Notes under the pieces: generated by a model
The model's input: only the letters and a program-made list of their open reading frames with translations
Told to the model about the DNA's origin: nothing
Databases searched by the model: none
Translations under genes and position numbers: made by a program
Shown: positions 7,854 through 15,243 of the stretch, piece by piece
Layout: each line of letters starts with the position of its first letter
Numbering within the stretch: position 1 is the stretch's first letter
Assembly: GCF_024172165.1 (NCBI RefSeq)
Contig: NZ_JAMZEB010000002.1
Location: forward strand, 8,406,501-8,470,500
Reading direction: 5' to 3'
DNA length: 64,000 nucleotides
From: Nonomuraea thailandensis
Lineage (GTDB): Bacteria; Actinomycetota; Actinomycetes; Streptosporangiales; Streptosporangiaceae

Positions 7854-8804
7854 GTGATCTTCGACATACAGCCGACGAACAGCGAGGACTATCACGAGAC
7901 CTACACCGGGCTGCCGGTGGCGGTCCCGCCCCTCGACGAGGAGGAGCCCCACCCGGACGCCGGCGCGGTCGCCTGGCGCCTGAGCGCCTGCGAGGGGGAC
8001 GAGTTCGAGGAGATCTCCGAAAGTTTCGACTGGTTCTTCGACAATGTCGACACGGAGAAGGTCAAGGCCATCGTGATCGGCGAGTGGGAGGACTGCTACG
8101 ACACCGACAGCGCGCCCATCCTCGCCCGCCTGGCCGGGAACGCCGACCGGCTGCCCGAGCTGCGCTCGGTGTTCCTCGGCGCGATGACCTGGGAGCAGTC
8201 GGAGATCTCCTGGATCCAGCAGACCGACGTCACCCCGCTGCTGGAGGCCTTCCCGAAGCTGGAGCGGCTGGAGGTGCGGGGCGGCTCGGGGCTGGCCTTC
8301 TCGCCGACGCGGCACGAGAGCCTGCGGGTGCTCAGGTTCGAGACCGGCGGCCTGCCCGGGCAGGTCGTGCGCGGGCTCGGGACCAGCGACCTGCCCGCGC
8401 TGGAGCACCTGGAGCTGTGGTTCGGCGTCGAGGACTACGGCGGCGACTCGACGGTGAACGACTGCGCCGGCATCCTGAGCGGGCAGCGGCTGCCCGGCCT
8501 GCGTTACCTGGGCCTGCAGAACAGCCCGTTCGCCGACGAGCTGGCCGCCGCCGTCGCCGCCGCGCCCGTCGTGGCCCGGCTGGAGGCGCTGAGCCTGTCG
8601 ATGGGCTCGATCGGTGACGAGGGCGCCGAGGCGCTGCTCAGCGGCCAGCCGCTGACCCACCTGCGCCGGCTCGACCTGCACCACAACTACCTGAGCGAGG
8701 CGATGGCGCAGCGCCTGACGGCGGCGCTGCCCGGGGTCGAGGTGCGGCTCGACGACCGGCGCAGCCGCGAGGACGACTGGCGTTACGTCACGGTGAGCGA
8801 GTGA
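7854..8804 (+). CDS. STM4015-family leucine-rich-repeat protein, copy 1
   Basis: 316 residues from GTG 7854 (tagga upstream); an in-frame GTG at 7803 is possible, but its leader (DLVGQEPPNPPTLGP) looks non-coding. No signal peptide. The N-terminal ~75 residues are acidic (YHETYTGLPVAVPPLDEEEP). Then come repeats of LRR type: LPELRSVFLGAMTWEQSEISWIQ, FPKLERLEVRGG, HESLRVLRFETGGLPG, LPALEHLELWFG, LPGLRYLGLQNS, VARLEALSLSMGSIGDEGAEALL, LTHLRRLDLHHNYLSE. The tail EDDWRYVTVSE matches those of the next two copies. It opens the STM4015-to-STM4011 run and is separated from copy 2 by one base. Function unknown; a protein-binding scaffold or the modified substrate of the enzymes downstream are both possible. 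Confidence 0.85.
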   Translation: MIFDIQPTNSEDYHETYTGLPVAVPPLDEEEPHPDAGAVAWRLSACEGDEFEEISESFDWFFDNVDTEKVKAIVIGEWEDCYDTDSAPILARLAGNADRLPELRSVFLGAMTWEQSEISWIQQTDVTPLLEAFPKLERLEVRGGSGLAFSPTRHESLRVLRFETGGLPGQVVRGLGTSDLPALEHLELWFGVEDYGGDSTVNDCAGILSGQRLPGLRYLGLQNSPFADELAAAVAAAPVVARLEALSLSMGSIGDEGAEALLSGQPLTHLRRLDLHHNYLSEAMAQRLTAALPGVEVRLDDRRSREDDWRYVTVSE

Positions 8805-8805
8805 C

Positions 8806-9744
8806 GTGGAGCGGATCGACGACGACCCCGGGCTGACGTTCCTCGCCGACCCCGACATCTACAGCGGGGAGCGCTTCGCCGGCCGGACGGTCACCTCCTG
8901 CCACCCGGCCGTCGAGGAGCCGTTCGATCGGCTCGCCTGGCTGGTGGACGACGACACCCGGCCCGGAAGCACGAGCCTGCCCGGCAGCCTGGACGAGCTG
9001 CTGGCGAGCGTGGGCCCGGCCCGAGTCCAGGCCCTGGCCGTCACCGGCCGCAGCGTGGCGAGCGCGCCCGAGGTGCTCGCCGGGTACGCCGGGCGGCTGC
9101 CCGCGCTGCGCTCGGTCTTCCTGGGGTTCGTGCCCATCGAGCACTGGGAGATGTCGTGGATCGGGCACGGCGACATCACGCCGGTGCTGGAGGCGTACCC
9201 CGAGCTGGAGCGGCTGGAGGTGCGCGGGTCGGGCGAGCTGACCATGAGGCCCGTCACCCACGAGTGCCTGAAGGTGCTGCGCTTCGAGTCCGGCGGGCTG
9301 CCCGGCACGGTGGTGCGGGCGGTCGGCGCGAGCACGCTCCCCGCGCTGGAGCACCTGGAGCTGTGGCTCGGCACCGAGGCCTACCACGGCGACCACACGA
9401 TCGCGGACCTGGACGGCATCCTGTCGGGCGCCGGCCTGCCCGCGCTCAGGCGGCTCGGCCTGCGCAACAGCGAGCAGCAGAACGAGGTGGCCGCCGCCCT
9501 GGCCGCCGCGCCGGTCGTGGCCGGGCTCGAAGAGCTGAGCCTGGGCCGGGGCGTGCTCATGGACGGGGGCATGGAGGCGCTGCTCAGCGGCCAGCCGCTG
9601 ACCCACCTGCGCGTGCTCGACCTGCACCACCACTACCTGAGCGGGGCGATGGAGGCCCGCGTGCGGGAGGCGCTGCCCGGCGTCACCCTCGAACTGACCA
9701 GGCCCGGCGACGATGACGGGCCCTACATCGCGGTGGCGGAGTGA
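8806..9744 (+). CDS. STM4015-family leucine-rich-repeat protein, copy 2
   Basis: 312 residues, GTG start one base after the stop of copy 1. Same architecture: divergent N-terminus (MERIDDDPGLTFLADPDIYSG), then the conserved repeats ALRSVFLGFVPIEHWEMSWIGHGD, PELERLEVRGSGEL, LKVLRFESGGLPGTVVRAVGAS, ALEHLELWLG, LRRLGLRNSEQQNEVAAAL, EALLSGQPLTHLRVLDLHHHYLSGAM. Tail GDDDGPYIAVAE. Closest to copy 3; a 120-nt stretch is nearly identical in both. Expression must be coupled to copies 1 and 3. Confidence 0.88.
   Translation: MERIDDDPGLTFLADPDIYSGERFAGRTVTSCHPAVEEPFDRLAWLVDDDTRPGSTSLPGSLDELLASVGPARVQALAVTGRSVASAPEVLAGYAGRLPALRSVFLGFVPIEHWEMSWIGHGDITPVLEAYPELERLEVRGSGELTMRPVTHECLKVLRFESGGLPGTVVRAVGASTLPALEHLELWLGTEAYHGDHTIADLDGILSGAGLPALRRLGLRNSEQQNEVAAALAAAPVVAGLEELSLGRGVLMDGGMEALLSGQPLTHLRVLDLHHHYLSGAMEARVREALPGVTLELTRPGDDDGPYIAVAE
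9249..9368 (+). repeat. 120-bp near-identical segment shared with 10231-10350
   Basis: Inside STM4015 copy 2; aligned with the same place in copy 3 at a constant offset of 982 bp, it differs at 2 of 120 positions by my reading, while flanking codons differ much more. It encodes the VTHE-CLKVLRFESGGLPG to LEHLELWL region. The pattern suggests recent duplication or gene conversion. Confidence 0.8.
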
Positions 9745-9745
9745 C

Positions 9746-10735
9746 ATGAATGATTTCCACACGGAGACGCCGGCCGGTCACCGCGAGCCGGGAGGCACGT
9801 TCCTCCTCGCCGGCTCCGGCTTCCACCATCGAATGTACTTCGCGGGCCTGCCGGTCCTCCAGGCCGGCGAGCTCACGGAGGAACCGCCCGAGCGGGTCGC
9901 CTGGCTGCTGCACGACGAGACCGGCTTCGGCACCGCCGAGGACGTGCGCGACACCGCCTTCCCGGACGAGCTCGACCAGCTGCTACGCGAAGTGGACCCC
10001 GCCCGGGTGACGGCCCTGGCGGTGACGGGCCATGGAGCCGGCAACGCGCCGCGGCTGCTGGCCGAGCACGCCGGGCGGCTGACCGCGCTGCGGGCGGTGT
10101 TCCTCGGGCTGGTCGACTCCGAGGATTGGGAGATCTCCTGGATCCGGCACGGCGACATCACGCCGCTGCTGGAGGCGTACCCGGAGCTGGAGCGGCTGGA
10201 GGTGCGCGGGTCGGCGGGCCTGGAGCTGCGGCCCGTCACCCACGAGCGCCTGAAGGTGCTGCGCTTCGAGTCCGGCGGGCTGCCCGGCACGGTGGTGCGG
10301 GCGGTCGGCGCGAGCACGTTCCCCGCGCTGGAGCACCTGGAGCTGTGGCTGGGCGAGGAGAACTACGGCGGCGACTCGACGCGCGGCGACCTCGACGGCA
10401 TCCTGTCGGGCACCGGGCTGCCCGCGCTCAGGCGGCTCGGCCTGTGCGACAGCGAGCAGCAGGACGAGGTGGCCGCGGCCGTGGCCGCCGCTCCGGTGGT
10501 GAGCCGGCTGGAGGAGCTCAGCCTCGGCATGGGGACGCTCACGGACCGCGGCGCGGAGGCGCTGCTCAGCGGCCAGCCGCTGTCCCACTTGCGCGTGCTC
10601 GACCTGCGCCACCACTTCCTCACCGACGCCATGATGGCCCGCGTGCGGGACGCGCTGCCCCGGGTGACGGTCGATCTGGAGGAGCAGGACAGCCCCGAGG
10701 ACGACGGCTGGATGTACGTGGCGGTGAGCGAGTGA
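9746..10735 (+). CDS. STM4015-family leucine-rich-repeat protein, copy 3
   Basis: 329 residues from ATG 9746, one base after the previous stop; an upstream in-frame GTG (9713) would overlap copy 2 and is less likely. Same order of LRRs (LRAVFLGLVDSEDWEISWIRHGD, ELERLEVRGSAGL, LKVLRFESGGLPGTVV, LEHLELWLGEENYGGD, LRRLGLCDSEQQDEVAA, LSHLRVLDLRHHFLTDAM) and tail EDDGWMYVAVSE. Overlaps the STM4014 gene by 4 bp. Three STM4015 genes in a row are unusual as far as I know; one copy is the arrangement I associate with this cluster. Confidence 0.88.
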   Translation: MNDFHTETPAGHREPGGTFLLAGSGFHHRMYFAGLPVLQAGELTEEPPERVAWLLHDETGFGTAEDVRDTAFPDELDQLLREVDPARVTALAVTGHGAGNAPRLLAEHAGRLTALRAVFLGLVDSEDWEISWIRHGDITPLLEAYPELERLEVRGSAGLELRPVTHERLKVLRFESGGLPGTVVRAVGASTFPALEHLELWLGEENYGGDSTRGDLDGILSGTGLPALRRLGLCDSEQQDEVAAAVAAAPVVSRLEELSLGMGTLTDRGAEALLSGQPLSHLRVLDLRHHFLTDAMMARVRDALPRVTVDLEEQDSPEDDGWMYVAVSE

Positions 10736-11778
10736 CGGTGCGCTTCGCCGTCGTGGGGACGCCGGGAGACCGGCGGGTCACGCTGTTCCGCGACGCCGTG
10801 GTCGCCCGCGGCCTCGCGGAGCCGTACGTGGTCGCCTGGCGGGACGTGCTGGCCGGGCGGGAGCTCGGCGCGCCCGAGGGGGCGCTGCTGCGGATCGACT
10901 CGCCCGGCGAGGACGCGCAGGCCGACGCGCTGCTGCGCGGGCCGGGCGACCCGGCGCGGGTCGGCGGGGGCGCCGCCTGGTACCGGGCGTTCACCGCCGG
11001 GCTGGAGCGGGTCGCGGCCATCCCCGGGGTGCGGTTGCTGGGGGACGTTGGCGAGATCGGGGTGATGTTCGACAAGCGGCGCTGTCATGCGGTGCTCTCG
11101 GCGGCCGGGGTGCCGGTGCCCGAGGGGTTCCCCGCGGGCTCGTACGAGGAGCTGCGCGACGGGATGGCGGCCCGCCGGTGGGCCCGCGTGTTCGTCAAGC
11201 CGGCCCACGGCTCCTCGGCCTCCGGTGTGATCGCCTTCCAGGCCCACGCGGGCCGCGTCCACGCCGTCACCTCGGCCACCTGGATGGGCGGCAGGTGGTG
11301 CAACTCGCTGCGGGTCAGGGCCGTGACCGACGAGGCGGAGGCGCGGCGGCTGGTGGACTTCCTGGCGCCCGACGGGCTGCACGTCGAGCAGTGGTTCCCC
11401 AAGGCGGCGAGCGGCGGGCGGGCGTTCGACCTCCGGGTGGTGACCGTGGCGGGGCGGCCCACGCACGCCGTCGTGCGCACCAGCCGCGGCCCCATGACGA
11501 ACCTGCATCTCGGCGGGTCGCGCGGCGATCTGGAGACGGTCCGGGGGCGGCCCGGGCTGTGGGAGCGGGTGCTGGAGGCGGCCGCGGGGGCGGCCGGGTG
11601 CTTCCCGCGCAGCCTGAGCACGGGGGTGGACGTGATGGTCGGGTCGGACTGGCGGTCGGTGGCGGTGGCGGAGGTCAACGCGTTCGGGGACCTGCTGCCG
11701 AACTTGGGGGATTTTTCAGGACATGGGCGGGACACGTACGCCGAACAGGTCGAGGCGGTGCTGACCTCGTGGACATGA
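10732..11778 (+). CDS. STM4014-family ATP-grasp protein
   Basis: 348 residues from GTG 10732, which overlaps the previous stop (GTGA); GTG 10738 is an equally possible start, giving VRFAVVGTPGDRRV. ATP-grasp features: MFDKRRCHAVLSAAGVPVPEGFP (start of the ATP-binding region, about residues 115-140), FVKPAHGSSASGVIAF (Lys and small-residue loop), VEQWFPKAASGGRAFDLRVVTVAGRPTHAVVRTS (Asp-Leu-Arg on the metal side) and the late VAVAEVNAFGDLLP (Glu and Asn ligands of magnesium). ATP-grasp enzymes activate a carboxylate with ATP and join it to an amine or thiol. The substrate here is unknown; the LRR proteins encoded upstream or a small molecule are both conceivable. Overlaps STM4013 by 4 bp (ATGA). 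Confidence 0.88.
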   Translation: MTVRFAVVGTPGDRRVTLFRDAVVARGLAEPYVVAWRDVLAGRELGAPEGALLRIDSPGEDAQADALLRGPGDPARVGGGAAWYRAFTAGLERVAAIPGVRLLGDVGEIGVMFDKRRCHAVLSAAGVPVPEGFPAGSYEELRDGMAARRWARVFVKPAHGSSASGVIAFQAHAGRVHAVTSATWMGGRWCNSLRVRAVTDEAEARRLVDFLAPDGLHVEQWFPKAASGGRAFDLRVVTVAGRPTHAVVRTSRGPMTNLHLGGSRGDLETVRGRPGLWERVLEAAAGAAGCFPRSLSTGVDVMVGSDWRSVAVAEVNAFGDLLPNLGDFSGHGRDTYAEQVEAVLTSWT

Positions 11779-12566
11779 ACGCCATCGTGGGCACCCACGA
11801 CCTCCTCCTCGTCACGCTCGACACGCTGCGCTACGACGTGGCCGCCGCGCAGGCCGAGGCGGGGTTGCTGACCGGCCTGCTGCCACCGGGCGCCCGCTGG
11901 GAGCGGCGGCACAGCCCCGGCAGCTTCACCTACGCCGCCCACGCCGCCGTCTTCGCCGGCTTCCTGCCCACGCCCGTCACCCCGGGCCCGCACCCCCGGC
12001 TGTTCGCGGCCACGTTCCCCGGCAGCGAGACGACGGCGCCGGGCACGTGGGTGTTCGACGCGCCGGACCTGCCGGCGGGGCTGGCGCGGGCGGGCTACCA
12101 CACGGTGTGCATCGGCGGCGTCGGGTTCTTCAACAAGCGCACCCCGCTCGGGTCGGCGCTGCCCGGCCTGTTCGCCGAGAGCCACTGGGAGCCGGAGTTC
12201 GGCGTGACGGACCCCGCCTCGCTGGAGCACCAGATCGACCGCGCAGCCGAGGTGCTGGCACGCGTGCCCGGCCCGGTCTTCCTCTTCGTCAACGTCTCGG
12301 CCCTGCACCAGCCGAACCACTTCTACCTGCCGGGGGCCACCGGCGACTCCCTGGACAGCCACGCCGCCGCCCTGCGCTACGTGGACCGGCACATCGGGCG
12401 GCTCTACGCGCTCATGCGCCGCCGCCGTCCCTGCCTGGCCATCGTCTGCTCCGACCACGGCACCGCGTACGGCGAGGACGGGCACGTCGGCCACCGGATC
12501 GGCCACGAGGTGGTCTGGACGGTCCCCTACACCCATTTCGTCCTGGAGAGCCATGCGGCCGTATGA
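11775..12566 (+). CDS. STM4013/SEN3800-family hydrolase (alkaline phosphatase superfamily)
   Basis: 263 residues from ATG 11775, overlapping the STM4014 stop; GTG 11769 (VDM) is an alternative. Metal-binding pattern of the sulfatase/phosphatase fold: HDLLLVTLDTLRYD at residues 8-21 with paired Asp, a Ser/Thr-rich candidate nucleophile stretch SPGSFTYAAH at about 40-50, and the C-terminal VCSDHGTAYGEDGHVGHRIGH (Asp227, His228, His237, His240). No signal peptide, so cytosolic, unlike most sulfatases. It should hydrolyse or transfer a phosphate or sulfate ester. Overlaps STM4012 by 14 bp, so translation is coupled. Confidence 0.88.
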   Translation: MNAIVGTHDLLLVTLDTLRYDVAAAQAEAGLLTGLLPPGARWERRHSPGSFTYAAHAAVFAGFLPTPVTPGPHPRLFAATFPGSETTAPGTWVFDAPDLPAGLARAGYHTVCIGGVGFFNKRTPLGSALPGLFAESHWEPEFGVTDPASLEHQIDRAAEVLARVPGPVFLFVNVSALHQPNHFYLPGATGDSLDSHAAALRYVDRHIGRLYALMRRRRPCLAIVCSDHGTAYGEDGHVGHRIGHEVVWTVPYTHFVLESHAAV

Positions 12567-13818
12567 GAGTTACGTCTACGCCTACCCGCACAAGACCGCG
12601 TACCGGCCGCTCGACCCGCGCCCGCGACTGAAGGAGGTCTGGTCGGGCGAACGGCCCGGCGCCCTGTACGTGCACATCCCGTTCTGCGAGATGCGCTGCG
12701 GCTTCTGCAACCTGTTCACCCGCACCGGCGCGCCCGAGGAGCTGGTCACGGCCTACCTCGACGCCCTCGAACGGCAGGCCGAGCAGGTACGCGAGGCGCT
12801 GCAGGAGACCGGCTTCGCCACGGCGGCGTTCGGCGGGGGCACGCCGACGTACCTCGGCGCCCGGGAGCTGACCCGCCTGTTCGACCTGACCGAGCGCACG
12901 ATGGGCGTGGACCTGGCGCGGATCCCGCTGTCGGTGGAGACCTCCCCCGCCACCGCCACGCCCGACCGCCTGTCGGTGCTGGCCGAGCGGGGCACGTCGC
13001 GGGTCTCGATCGGCGTGCAGAGCTTCGTGCCCGAGGAGGCCCGTTCGGCCGTCCGCCCGCAGAAGCGCGCCGAGGTGGACGCGGCGCTGGACACGATCAG
13101 GGCGTCGGGCGTGCCCGTGCTGAACATCGACCTGATCTACGGCATCGACGGCCAGACGCCGCGGTCGTGGCTGTACTCGCTGGACACGGCGCTCGGCTGG
13201 CGGCCCGAGGAGCTCTACCTCTACCCGCTGTACGTCCGGCCGCTGACCGGGCTCGGCAAGCAGGGCCGGGCGTGGGACGACCAGCGGCTGGAGCTCTACA
13301 GGACGGGGCGCGACCATCTGCTGGCGGCCGGGTACGAGCAGGTGTCGATGCGCATGTTCCGCCTGCCCGGCACGTCCGGCTCCACCGATTACTGCTGCCA
13401 GAGCGACGGCATGGTCGGGCTGGGCTGCGGCGCGCGGTCGTACACCGGCGCCCTGCACTACTCCTTCGACTACGCCGTCGGCGCCCGGCACGTGCGCTCG
13501 ATCATCGACGAGTACGTGGCCGAGACGGACTTCGGCACCGCGAACGTGGGGTTCGTCCTCTCCCCCGACGAGAGCAGGCGGCGGCACCTGCTCCAGTCGC
13601 TGCTGCAGGCCGAGGGCATGTCACGCGGCCTGTACGCCGAGAGGTTCGGCAGCGACGTCCTGGACGACTTCCCCCTGGGCTCCTTCGCGGACCGGCTGAC
13701 GATCACGGACTCGACCGTGGCGCTGACCCCGGAGGGGCTGGCGTACTCGGACGCGATCGGCCCCGCCCTGTTCTCGCCGCGGGTCCGGGCGCTCATGGAC
13801 GGATACGAGGCATGCTGA
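12553..13818 (+). CDS. STM4012-family radical SAM protein (HemN-like)
   Basis: 421 residues. The radical SAM cluster motif is Cys45-Glu-Met-Arg-Cys49-Gly-Phe-Cys52 within ALYVHIPFCEMRCGFCNLF, the HemN/coproporphyrinogen-dehydrogenase style. GGGTPTYLG (SAM-binding GGE-like loop), SVETSPATATPDRL, RVSIGVQSFV and NIDLIYGIDGQT follow in the usual order. HemN-like members often bind a second SAM and act as methyltransferases or heme chaperones; which applies is unknown. A 37-residue N-terminal extension precedes the barrel. Two further Cys lie in DYCCQSDGMVGLGCGARS, as in HemN-family proteins. Starts inside STM4013 and overlaps STM4011 by 7 bp. Confidence 0.9.
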   Translation: MRPYESYVYAYPHKTAYRPLDPRPRLKEVWSGERPGALYVHIPFCEMRCGFCNLFTRTGAPEELVTAYLDALERQAEQVREALQETGFATAAFGGGTPTYLGARELTRLFDLTERTMGVDLARIPLSVETSPATATPDRLSVLAERGTSRVSIGVQSFVPEEARSAVRPQKRAEVDAALDTIRASGVPVLNIDLIYGIDGQTPRSWLYSLDTALGWRPEELYLYPLYVRPLTGLGKQGRAWDDQRLELYRTGRDHLLAAGYEQVSMRMFRLPGTSGSTDYCCQSDGMVGLGCGARSYTGALHYSFDYAVGARHVRSIIDEYVAETDFGTANVGFVLSPDESRRRHLLQSLLQAEGMSRGLYAERFGSDVLDDFPLGSFADRLTITDSTVALTPEGLAYSDAIGPALFSPRVRALMDGYEAC

Positions 13819-14639
13819 CCATCCTCTACCGCGGCCCCCTGGCGAGCTGCGACTACGACTGCGCCTACTGCCCGTTCGCCAAGCGCCGCGACACGCCCGA
13901 ACAGCTCCGCGCCGACCGGGCCGCGCTGGAGCGGTTCACGGCCTGGGCGGCGGGGCGGGACTTCGAGGTCTCGATCCTGTTCACGCCGTGGGGCGAGGGG
14001 CTGGTCAGATCGTGGTACCGCCGGGCTCTCGTGGAGCTCTCCCGGCTGCCGCACGTGGCGAAGGTGGCGATCCAGACGAACCTGAGCTGCCGTACGGACT
14101 GGCTGTCCGAGGCGTCGGAGCGGGCGGCGCTGTGGGTGACCTACCACCCGACGCAGGTCCCGTACGAGCGGTTCCTGGACAAGGTCCGCTCGCTCCCGGT
14201 CCGGCACAGCGTCGGCGTCGTCGGCGACCCCGCCCACCTGCCGCACGCGCGGCGGCTGCGGGCCGACCTGCCGCCGGAGACGTACGTGTGGATCAACGCC
14301 GAGGAGGGCCGCCTCTACACCGACGCCGAGGCCGCCGAGTGGGCCGCCATCGACCCCCTCTTCTCCTACAGCCGCTTCCCGCACGCCAGCGCGGGCCTGC
14401 CCTGCCGCACCGGCGACAGCGTGATCTCGGTGAACGGGGACGGCACGGTCCGCCGCTGCCACTTCATCCCCGAGGTGCTGGGCAACCTGTACGACGGCTC
14501 CTACCGCCCGGCCCTGCGCCCCCGCCCCTGTCCGGCGGCCTCCTGCGACTGCCACATCGGCTACGTGCACCTGGAGCCACTGGGCCTCTACGACGTCTTC
14601 ACCGGCGGCGTCCTGGAGCGGGTCCCCCACCTGCCGTGA
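13812..14639 (+). CDS. STM4011-family radical SAM protein
   Basis: 275 residues from ATG 13812, overlapping the STM4012 stop by 7 bp. N-terminal cluster motif Cys13-Asp-Tyr-Asp-Cys17-Ala-Tyr-Cys20 starts almost at the N-terminus (ILYRGPLASCDYDCAYCPF). FTPWGEGL is in the place of the SAM-binding GGE motif. The C-terminal part has Cys198, Cys216, Cys240, Cys245 and Cys247 (LPCRTG, RRCHF, CPAASCDC), a SPASM/twitch-like set that could hold an auxiliary Fe-S cluster, as in enzymes that modify peptides or proteins. Last gene of the coupled run; 73 bp of non-coding DNA follow before the sigma factor. Confidence 0.9.
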   Translation: MLTILYRGPLASCDYDCAYCPFAKRRDTPEQLRADRAALERFTAWAAGRDFEVSILFTPWGEGLVRSWYRRALVELSRLPHVAKVAIQTNLSCRTDWLSEASERAALWVTYHPTQVPYERFLDKVRSLPVRHSVGVVGDPAHLPHARRLRADLPPETYVWINAEEGRLYTDAEAAEWAAIDPLFSYSRFPHASAGLPCRTGDSVISVNGDGTVRRCHFIPEVLGNLYDGSYRPALRPRPCPAASCDCHIGYVHLEPLGLYDVFTGGVLERVPHLP

Positions 14640-14712
14640 TCCTCGGCTGAATCACGATCGGACCGAACCTTTCGAGCCGTCACCGGCGTCGGTACGGGCG
14701 AGAGGAGTCGCG

Positions 14713-15243
14713 TTGGATCGCAATGACAGCTTCCGCGAGTTCGTCGCGGGCCATCAGCAGGCGCTGATGCGCACCGCGCACCTGCTCACGGGCGATGCGC
14801 ACCAGGCCGAGGACCTGCTGCAGAGCGCGCTGCTGAAGGTGCTGCGGCGCTGGTCCAGGCTGTCGTGCGTGGAGCACCCCGAGGCGTACGCGCGCAAGGC
14901 GCTGGTGAACCAGTACATCTCGTGGCGGCGGCTGCGCAGGACGGGGGCCGAGCTGTCCAGCGCCGCGCCGCCCGAGCGGCCGTACTCGAGCGAGGACGCC
15001 ACGATCGTCCGGGTCGTCATGCGGCAGGCGTTGATGCGGCTGCCGCCCCGGCAGCGGGCGGTGATCGTGCTGCGTTACTACGAGGACCGCACGGAACGTG
15101 AGACCGCCGAGCTGCTGAGCTGCTCGGTCGGGACGGTGAAGAGCCAGGCCCACTACGCGCTGGCCCGGTTACGCGAGCTGGCGCCCGAGCTGGCGCCGCG
15201 GCTCGCCGAGTTGGAGACCGACGTCCGGGAGGGACAGCGATGA
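14713..15243 (+). CDS. SigE-family ECF RNA polymerase sigma factor
   Basis: 176 residues from TTG 14713, preceded by gagagga. Region 2: FREFVAGHQQALMRTAHLLTGDAHQAEDLLQSALLKVLRRW (about 7-47); region 4: ALMRLPPRQRAVIVLRYYEDRTERETAELLSCSVGTVKSQAHYALARLREL (about 105-155). This is the SigE subgroup common in Streptomyces and relatives, which usually has no classical zinc anti-sigma factor. Its stop overlaps the start of the next gene (ATGA), which encodes a membrane-anchored protein likely to sequester or sense for it. Confidence 0.92.
   Translation: MDRNDSFREFVAGHQQALMRTAHLLTGDAHQAEDLLQSALLKVLRRWSRLSCVEHPEAYARKALVNQYISWRRLRRTGAELSSAAPPERPYSSEDATIVRVVMRQALMRLPPRQRAVIVLRYYEDRTERETAELLSCSVGTVKSQAHYALARLRELAPELAPRLAELETDVREGQR

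Noticed and set aside
7723-14712. Separate short precursor-peptide gene for the radical SAM/ATP-grasp cluster
   Set aside because: The genes are packed without gaps and the 73-bp and ~130-bp flanks show no ORF with a ribosome site; if a peptide is modified, it would have to be part of the STM4015 proteins or encoded elsewhere.
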